From NCBI GenBank assembly GCA_003254885.1, contig QANT01003050.1, forward strand, positions 1-54,120: a DNA stretch of 54,120 nucleotides. The letters are read 5' to 3'. The notes under the pieces were generated by a model that saw only the letters and a program-made list of their open reading frames with translations, searched no databases and had not been told where the DNA came from. Below, piece after piece: positions 47,686 to 54,120 of the stretch. Source of the DNA: Purshia tridentata. Lineage: Eukaryota > Streptophyta > Magnoliopsida > Rosales > Rosaceae. Both the position numbers and the translations under genes were made by a program. The number at the start of each line of letters is the position of its first letter. Position 1 is the stretch's first letter.

Positions 47686-49550
47686 CGACGTCTTTGGCTC
47701 GACCGTTCCACCGTTACAACCTGGGAGGAAAATTTAAAACAACAAACAAAGATAAAACTAGTGAGATAAACTCAGTGAGTGGACGTAATTCAAAATAAGC
47801 ATTAATAATCCTTTATTTTCAAGTTTCCTTAAGACCTCACAAACCCTCTTTGAAATCCCCCAGTTTTAAAACATTTCGTAAAAATCCACTAGTGACTATA
47901 GGTAAATCAATATCTTAAAATCCACTTTGAGATTTTCTGGGAAAAATAAATAAAACTAATCAAGCTAACAAACATCAAATCAGGACTGAAAGTTTATACC
48001 CTTTGAAACATTCTTATGAAACTAATATAATAATAAAAATGCTCACCCAACAGTTACCCACTGACCCTGCCGTACATGCGCAGGGCCCATGACCTGCCGT
48101 ACGCATGCAGGGCCAATAATCTTGCCTTACATGTGCAAAGCCAGAGTCTGTCATACACATGCAGGGCCAATATACCTGCCACACGTGCACGCAGGGCCAC
48201 CCCAAAAGGGCTAGGCATCCTGACACATGGCCCAAAGCCTATGTGTGTGCTGTGATGGGTCCCAAAGACCTATGCAATTTGATAATCTGAAGGGTACTGC
48301 AAAGGGTGGTTTGAAAACCATTTCCCGTAAATCTCTTTTCACCCATAAAAAAAACATATAACCTTTCCAGTATTGTGAAATCATTAAACCAACAACTATA
48401 AAATCTTTTTCAAAAACCAAACCTTTAATATCTCAAGATACGAGTAAACCACATACGTTTACTTGAGAAATCAAAACGTTCCCAAAATCTAACGGCTCGA
48501 ATAAATCATCACGAAAAATAGTTACCAAGCACATCAAATCTATTTCCATGCATTAATCCTCAAACCATGCTCAAGAATCAAATAATATTTCTCACTTTAT
48601 AAAACTCAATTAAACTCAAAATATAAATACGAATTAAATCATGAAATTCATAAAGAATTCATAAACAAAGTTTAGGAAACGAAGTCCACTCACAGAGATA
48701 GCCTAGCTTTGATCTCCAACTAGATCGTCTCTGGACTCGGGAGTGTCGCCAAGAACCTGGGCCAATCGTGGCCAGAAACAGCGGAGGAAGCTCGCAGCAA
48801 GGCTGAGCTTTCCGGGCTTCTCGCTGCGCGTGGGAGCGACGACCGGCGAGGAAGGTAGCTGGGGGAGGTCGTCGGCACCAAGGGAGCACCCCGACGACGT
48901 GGGTCTGGTCGGAGGAGTGCTGGGTGGTCCGTGGGTCGCGCACGCAGAAAAAGAAAGAAAGATTGAGAGAGAGAAGAGAGAGGGCTGGGGGCGACAGGAG
49001 GAGAGGCTGGGTCGCTGGCCGGCGGCTGGGGGGAGTCACCGGTGGGTCTGGGTGGCCGGAAAAGGGAGCTGGGCGTTGCGCAGGGGAGAGAGGGAAGGAG
49101 ATGTCGGGCTGGGCTGGGAGAAGGCTATCTGCGCGTGGGGAGGGAAGAGGAGAGAGAAATAAAAGGAGGGGGAGTTTCCAGAAATTTCTGGAATTTTTAA
49201 ATGCCATTTCATCATAATTACAAGTTTGCCCCTCACTTGAACCTCTGTATTTCTCAAACCGTACCTCCAAATGATGCATGATACGTGTCTACAAACTCGT
49301 GGAGTCGAGCTCTACCCAACCATGTAAAAATCAACTCTGGAATTTGGGTAATTTAAAAAGTCAACTTTTGGGTCCCTTAACACGTTCCTAACTTTCTAAC
49401 CGTAACTCTAAACGACCCATGCCGCATGCCAATCAACTCGTGAGCTCAAGACCTTCCTAACGGACCCAAGGTCAAAGCTAAAATCTTACTAGAACCCAAA
49501 GTCAACTTTGGGCCCTATTATAATTTACTTAAAAGGTACGGGTCGTTACA
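47686..49550 (-). mobile_element. Outer family A LTR, right part
   Basis: It resumes after the inner element with the second cgacg, runs through tctttggctcgaccgttcc and a five-unit minisatellite, and ends GGTACGGGTCGTTACA. It is followed by tgaac (49551-49555), matching 44595-44599. With the left part, the element is about 2.18 kb, shorter than the other A copies. Confidence 0.9.
48066..48198. repeat. Palindromic minisatellite (5 units)
   Basis: Five units, the shortest array in the window: two variable units, then the three conserved ones, slightly decayed (cttgccttacatgtgcaaag). Confidence 0.9.
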
Positions 49551-50182
49551 TGAACGATCAAAGGATACCACCGTGATAGGCTCGACGAGAGGAAGAGATC
49601 TGGGCTGGTGGGAGGTCGCGTCGTTGCCGGAAAAGAGAGATCGTCGCCGGCGACTCTCACTGTGCGCGATCGAAAACTCGGGTTTCTGGGTGCTTCTGGG
49701 GAGGAAGGGGAGGCGACCACAACAGGCCAAAAACTAGGCCAGCCCGCCGTCGGACGCGCCCTCACGCGCCGATGACAGTGGCGGCTGAAGAGGAGCTTGC
49801 GAGAGAGAGAGAGAGAGAGAGAGACTGACTGACTGCGGGAGAGGGAGGAGAGAGAAAGTGAAGGAGAAAATCTGACTTTTGCCCTTTTAAAAACCAACTT
49901 TTCGAAATTACAAGTTTGCCCCTCCCTTCACATGTCTGTAACTTCCAAACCGTAGCTCCGTTTGACGCATGCTTCGTGTCTACAAACTCATGAGAACAAG
50001 AACTTTCCAATAGACCCAAAGTCAAAACTAAAACTTCGCCTGAACAAAAAGTCAACTTTTGCTCAAGTTTAAAATCAAACTTTAAAATTAGAAAAACGCC
50101 CAAAACGCTTTACTTCTCAAATAAAATCCGCAAATCTTTTAAAAACTTTTTAAACAACCTTGAAAAGGTGCGGGGTCTTACA
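49551..50182 (-). mobile_element. Family B LTR, copy 2, right part
   Basis: It resumes with tgaac, then ggctcgacgagaggaagaga as in copy 1 (42011), a (GA)n run at 49799-49824, the ccgtagctccgtttgacg segment (about 49950), and ends GGTGCGGGGTCTTACA. No target duplication can be assigned because the other end is truncated. Confidence 0.8.
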
Positions 50183-51112
50183 ATATCAGCACTCGGGTCA
50201 TTAGGACCTGGTTCAAACCCAAATACTATATGGTGATACATGATGGAAAACTTTTATAAATGAAGAAATTCTCATAATGTATAGCTGTAAAGTATATGGT
50301 CCAACCAGATCTAGACAACCCCAGTTTGCATGAGAGAACTAATATATACACACACAATATAATGAATTGGTATTTTAAAAAACAGCTATGATAAATTAAG
50401 AACCTTTCATGAGCTAGCTGACATAATTAGATTGGGTGTCGAATTGGAGAGGTGGTGGGGATTAAGGCTTCACCAAGGTAGTTGGGCGATCGGAAGGCAT
50501 TAATTAACCTGAAACTCGTTATAAGGTGGACAAGTTAGAACCACTAACCACCTTCTAAGATGGCTTCTATGATTAAAAAGGCATATATATATATGGGGGA
50601 TCCCTCATAGGTCCACTATACATTGTACTTAGATAATCGGAACCGTCTAGTTTTTTGGTTTATATTGAAGGATCGTGCTTGAAAAAAATTTGATTAATCA
50701 GAGACCATTTGACTATTGATTAAATTATCACAATTACAAGTGTTTATTGAATTAATTTGTTCATCTATTTAATGAATCAAAGTTTGATAGCTTAAAAGTT
50801 TCTGATTTGCTTAATTTTTTGTAAGGATGATATTTGCATAAAGACTTAAAAAATAGATGGTTTAGATCCTATCATAATTCAAACTATTTTGATCTTTCAA
50901 GCTATCTGATGGATGAAGAGTTCCAGTACTAGTTGTATGTGTTGTGGTTATAGTGATTTCTATTTCAGTTTGTGAATTATGTTTGTTGCAAATATTTAAC
51001 AGAAATTTCTAAAAAACTGATTTATATTGATATCCTATCCTAATTTTCAAACTAAGTATGATAAACAGTGTTGCTAATTCTCAGCGACTGATAATTATAT
51101 ATCTAAATGCAG
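50183..51112. other. AT-rich DNA, dispersed repeat; no gene seen
   Basis: 50630-50890 resembles 43130-43400. The rest is AT-rich with scattered stops. Upstream FANCM exons might be expected just left of 51113, but I see none. Confidence 0.45.
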
Positions 51113-51352
51113 AAACAAAAGATCCACGAAGGTCAAGGGTTATCATTTTCTCGAATTTTAGGGGAAGTGTCAGGTGCAACAATTTCTTCATTTTTGTTTT
51201 ATTAAATTTTTCTTTTTTTCCTTGTAAATTATTTGTAAAATGCAAGAAAATCTACCTGGGCTTAATGATGCAAATATGCAGGGACATAATGGATGCATTG
51301 GCAAACATTGGCAATTTAGTTAGAGCTACGGAGTTTATTGATCAAAGTTCAG
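51113..51352 (+). pseudogene. FANCM: FANCM helicase fragment, two exons with intact splice sites
   Basis: FANCM is a DNA-branch-remodelling helicase that limits crossovers in plant meiosis. Exon 51113-51173 follows an acceptor (atgcag) and reads TKDPRRSRVIIFSNFRGSVR, the start of the second helicase lobe. The intron 51174-51281 has GT and AG ends. Exon 51282-51352 continues in frame (aggGACATAATG across the junction) as DIMDALANIGNLVRATEFI then DQSSG, and a GT follows. Together they make 44 codons without a stop. The next expected helicase motifs are not found in the following kilobase, where AT-rich DNA and a minisatellite lie instead, so this is a fragment and not a working gene. Introns are kept, so it is not a retrocopy. 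Confidence 0.82.
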
Positions 51353-51484
51353 GTTTGAAGCTCCATTTTTTCCTTTGTTCTTTCTTCTCATTAAGAATAA
51401 TTTTTAATGGAATTTAGTATAAATAACTTCATCCAAATTAATTTAAGGAATAATGGTTTTTATTATTTGGGTTTTTTTTTTTTT

Positions 51485-52430
51485 TAATAAGTTCATTTGG
51501 ACAATTACATTGTTTGTAAAATCCAAACATAGAAGCCAATTACCTTGCCGGCCAACTTTTTACAAATCTATGGGGAACCAAAATAAAAGCCTTCCAAACT
51601 TGCTATTATTACAACCATGCCACCGATTTGTTTTAAGCTTTAACTACACACTTTTCACCAGTTTGTCTTATCGCTGACTTTTCTATATTTTTATATTTTT
51701 TTCTTTGTTTTTCATTACATGCTACCAAACAAAATATTTTTATATTTGTTTATTTGCTTTTCATTACGCGCTAACTCTCTAACCATTCCAATTTATTGTT
51801 GCAATTATTCCAACTTTACTCATAAAGAATTTGCTCACTATTTTGCTTTTTATATTTGATTTTGATCATTAATATTAGAATAAAATATAAATTAGCCAAA
51901 TTGTATTTGGATCTTATAGAGTTGTGAAGTGAGAATATGCTGCTACAAGGCTATTGTTACTAACAACCATAGCTATTCTTATATATTGTTACTGCAATCA
52001 TGACCCTAATTATATATATTGTTACTGATAAGTTGTAACAATCATAGTCACACTAATATATTGTTACTAACAAGCAGTAACAATTATTGGATCACTTACA
52101 TATAGTTACTACTTGTCAGTAACAATCATGGTCTCACTTGCATATTGTTACTGACATGCAGTTACAACCATCACCCCAATTACATATTGTTACTGCTTTG
52201 TCAGTAACAATTATAACCCCACTTATATATTGATACTGACATGCAGTAACAACCAAAACCCCACTTACATATTGTTACTGACAAGGAGTAACAATCATAG
52301 TCCACTTACATATTGTTATTGCTTGTCAGTAACAATCATAACTGCACTTATATATTGATACTGACAAGCAATAACAATTATAAACCCACTTACATTTTGT
52401 TACTTCCTGACCAACGTTTATTCAATATGA
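51485..52430. repeat. Dispersed repeat with hairpin minisatellite (GTTACTG...CAGTAAC)
   Basis: 51485-51560 matches the element at 36.4 kb. From about 51930 to 52425 units of roughly 50-55 bp recur about nine times, typically cttacatattgttactgac, then aagcagtaacaatca. The arms GTTACTG and CAGTAAC are inverted repeats around a 5-7-nt loop in most units; a few arms are imperfect (gatactg). Confidence 0.8.
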
Positions 52431-52985
52431 CCATTTGGTTATACGTGTTAGTGTTACCCTTTTTTTCAGTGCTTTACAAGAACATTTGGGTACGAGGGAA
52501 CAAGAACTTTTGTGGTCTCTATTTGTATGGCATCACTAGAAGCCTAATTAGCCACCCAGATCATTAGTACCCATAAATAATGATGAAGCATTGAGGGCAT
52601 TAGAAAGCCCACACACATATTACAACAAACAATTGATCAATGAAAAGCAAAGCAAGTAGAGTACATGATCCATAAGTACGTAGTTGGCAAAAATGATTAG
52701 AAATGAATGGCTGGTGAGCAAATAGCAAGACATGTATGAAGACATGATTAACTACTCCACAGAAAACAAATTTAGGGAGCAATAATCAGTACATCTTTGG
52801 AGTCCAAACCCAAATCTTTGTTTGCCGCAACTATATAATTTAACCATTCTCCCATGAGAAAAATGACTGAAAAATTAGATGGTATATCTACAACTTAATT
52901 TATATACAACTCCAAATAAAAACACAAGCAATATTTCATCAATCAATCAATCTATTTCCTTTCAGGTGATTAGAATGTCACATAT

Positions 52986-53175
52986 TCACTTAGATTTCCT
53001 GGTGGACTTTGATTTTTTCAATTTGCGAGACTTGTCATCGATGCTTGTCCTCATATAACCATTAGGAATGGCAAAAGGGTCGTCGGACTCTTGCACCACA
53101 CCTAAGATGCTGAGGTCATACTTTCCCCCTTCCAGAATACATGCACATTGAAAAAAAAAAAAGAAGAAGCTAAAA
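52986..53175 (-). CDS. Unrecognised C-terminal exon-like frame
   Basis: The minus-strand frame, after a polypyrimidine tract (about 53148-53170), reads ILEGGKYDLSILGVVQESDD and then PFAIPNGYMRTSIDDK, ending in a basic tail SRKLKKSKSTRKSK and a stop at 52986. Balanced composition and a basic tail resemble the end of a real plant protein. The upstream part of the frame is low-complexity (poly-Ser/Phe) and unlikely to be coding. A possible first exon (ATG near 53381, MVPPSLDRV, then gtatgg donor) lies downstream of a (GA)n leader. I do not recognise the family; it may be a live small gene or another fragment. Confidence 0.35.
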
Positions 53176-53423
53176 GAGAGTGAAGAACACAACTCCACAC
53201 CTAATCCACAACTCATTCGACAAAAGAAACCCCCAACCAAAACAAAATAGCTCCAAATTCGAAATCTAAATTCTGATTCTGAAAATATAGATCTGAAATT
53301 AATGAATAAATTATAGCCTTCTAGGAGATTCTAATAATTTTAGGAAACCATACCACGCGATCTAAAGAGGGAGGGACCATGTCTGTCTGTCTCACTCTAA
53401 ATTAGTCGATGAAGATAGATTGC

Positions 53424-53460
<37 letters not shown>
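53424..53460. repeat. (AG)n microsatellite
   Basis: A GA run with one interruption. On the minus strand it lies about 45 bp upstream of a possible ATG, a layout like that of the LD fragment. Confidence 0.85.
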
Positions 53461-54120
53461 TAGGAATATCTAAAATGTTTTTGTCTTTTAGATAAAGAAG
53501 GGCACAACTGAAAATAAAAATGAAAACCTAGATATATAAAATTAAAACATGGACCGGGTAACTCAAATTGTGGGCCAGGAGTAACTTAACTGGACCTGCT
53601 AGAAACCCCAATTAGAAGGTGGGTTTTATAGGAAGGTGAAAGCTCAAAGTGGGGATATTGGTAATTATTTCTTATTATTTTGGGTACGACCTATTAAAGA
53701 TGAAGTACATCTCTTAATTACAATCCCTTGGTTTAAGGGAATACCTTTTGGCCTTCTTTAGAGGATGGGACAGTACTACACGGGACTGGATTGTATCAAG
53801 GGGACTGGATTGTATCAAGGGGACATGCCAAGATAGGTCAGGACAGGACTATGAAAAATCTGTCTTATGTTTGGTGCAACCTAGGACAGGACTAGACTAT
53901 AAATAAAATTATATTTTTTTATTATACATTTTTACAATTAAAAAAACTCTACTAATTTTATGTTCAATTAAAATTGTTTCCCTAACTTTTCACTTTTCTT
54001 TCAATTTTATAGGAAAGAGAAATTTTAAGACTAAACATTTATTAGTTTTAAACTAAATTCAAACTTCTATTTAAAAATAAAAAATAAACTAAAAAGGAAA
54101 CAAAAAAAAGTATGCTTTGC
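53461..54120. other. AT-rich DNA; short tandem duplication; no gene seen
   Basis: A 19-bp direct duplication (gggactggattgtatcaag at 53782 and 53801) lies in a GC-richer patch (53760-53900) with repeated ggacaggact words, probably part of a dispersed repeat. The rest is AT-rich to the window end. Confidence 0.5.

Noticed and set aside
52440-52560. Degenerate next FANCM exon (frame beginning after ttttttcag)
   Set aside because: The resemblance to the expected helicase segment is too weak by eye and the frame does not keep any helicase motif.

Overview
The window is plant nuclear DNA. Most of it is heterochromatic repeat, with no intact protein-coding gene that I can support. The evidence is plant-type L1 LINEs, TG...CA long terminal repeats with 5-bp target duplications, and broken pieces of two plant genes: LUMINIDEPENDENS and the helicase FANCM. 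The style suggests an angiosperm, probably a woody eudicot; I cannot name the species.

Layout. Positions 1-2564 hold LTR pieces and a truncated LINE. From 2565 to 33543 runs one satellite array, about 19.7 kb once later insertions are removed. Its ~150-bp monomers fall into eight types (called A-H here) that recur in fixed order, giving a higher-order repeat (HOR) of about 1189 bp. Four large insertions split the array, each with matching target duplications: two copies of LTR family C (11899-13571, 15803-17377), a full-length but dead L1 LINE on the minus strand (19132-25184), and an LTR of family D (30274-32206). C copy 1 itself carries a 67-bp micro-element.

From 33544 rightward the satellite is gone. 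A family-A LTR marks the border. It is followed by AT-rich DNA with a LUMINIDEPENDENS pseudogene fragment (37.4-38.1 kb), then family-B LTR copy 1 (39653-42628), then a three-level nest: B copy 2 (43440-50182) holds an A element (44600-49550), which holds a second A element in opposite orientation (44919-47685). The right end (50.2-54.1 kb) is AT-rich, with two FANCM exons, a hairpin-forming minisatellite and an unrecognised exon-like frame.

How it fits together. Nothing here works as a pathway. The window records a sequence of events: satellite amplification, insertion of C, duplication of a C-plus-satellite block (about 3.9 kb), insertion of the micro-element into only one duplicate, and separate L1 and D insertions. 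Every LTR is solitary, without an internal region, which implies frequent LTR-LTR recombination. Two unrelated LTR groups (A/B and D) and one dispersed element carry short tandem repeats whose units are palindromic. Three N placeholders sit between duplicated flanks and look like assembly joins. Family names A-D are my own labels; in families A and B '+' means the TGTAACG-to-CCTGTCA direction.
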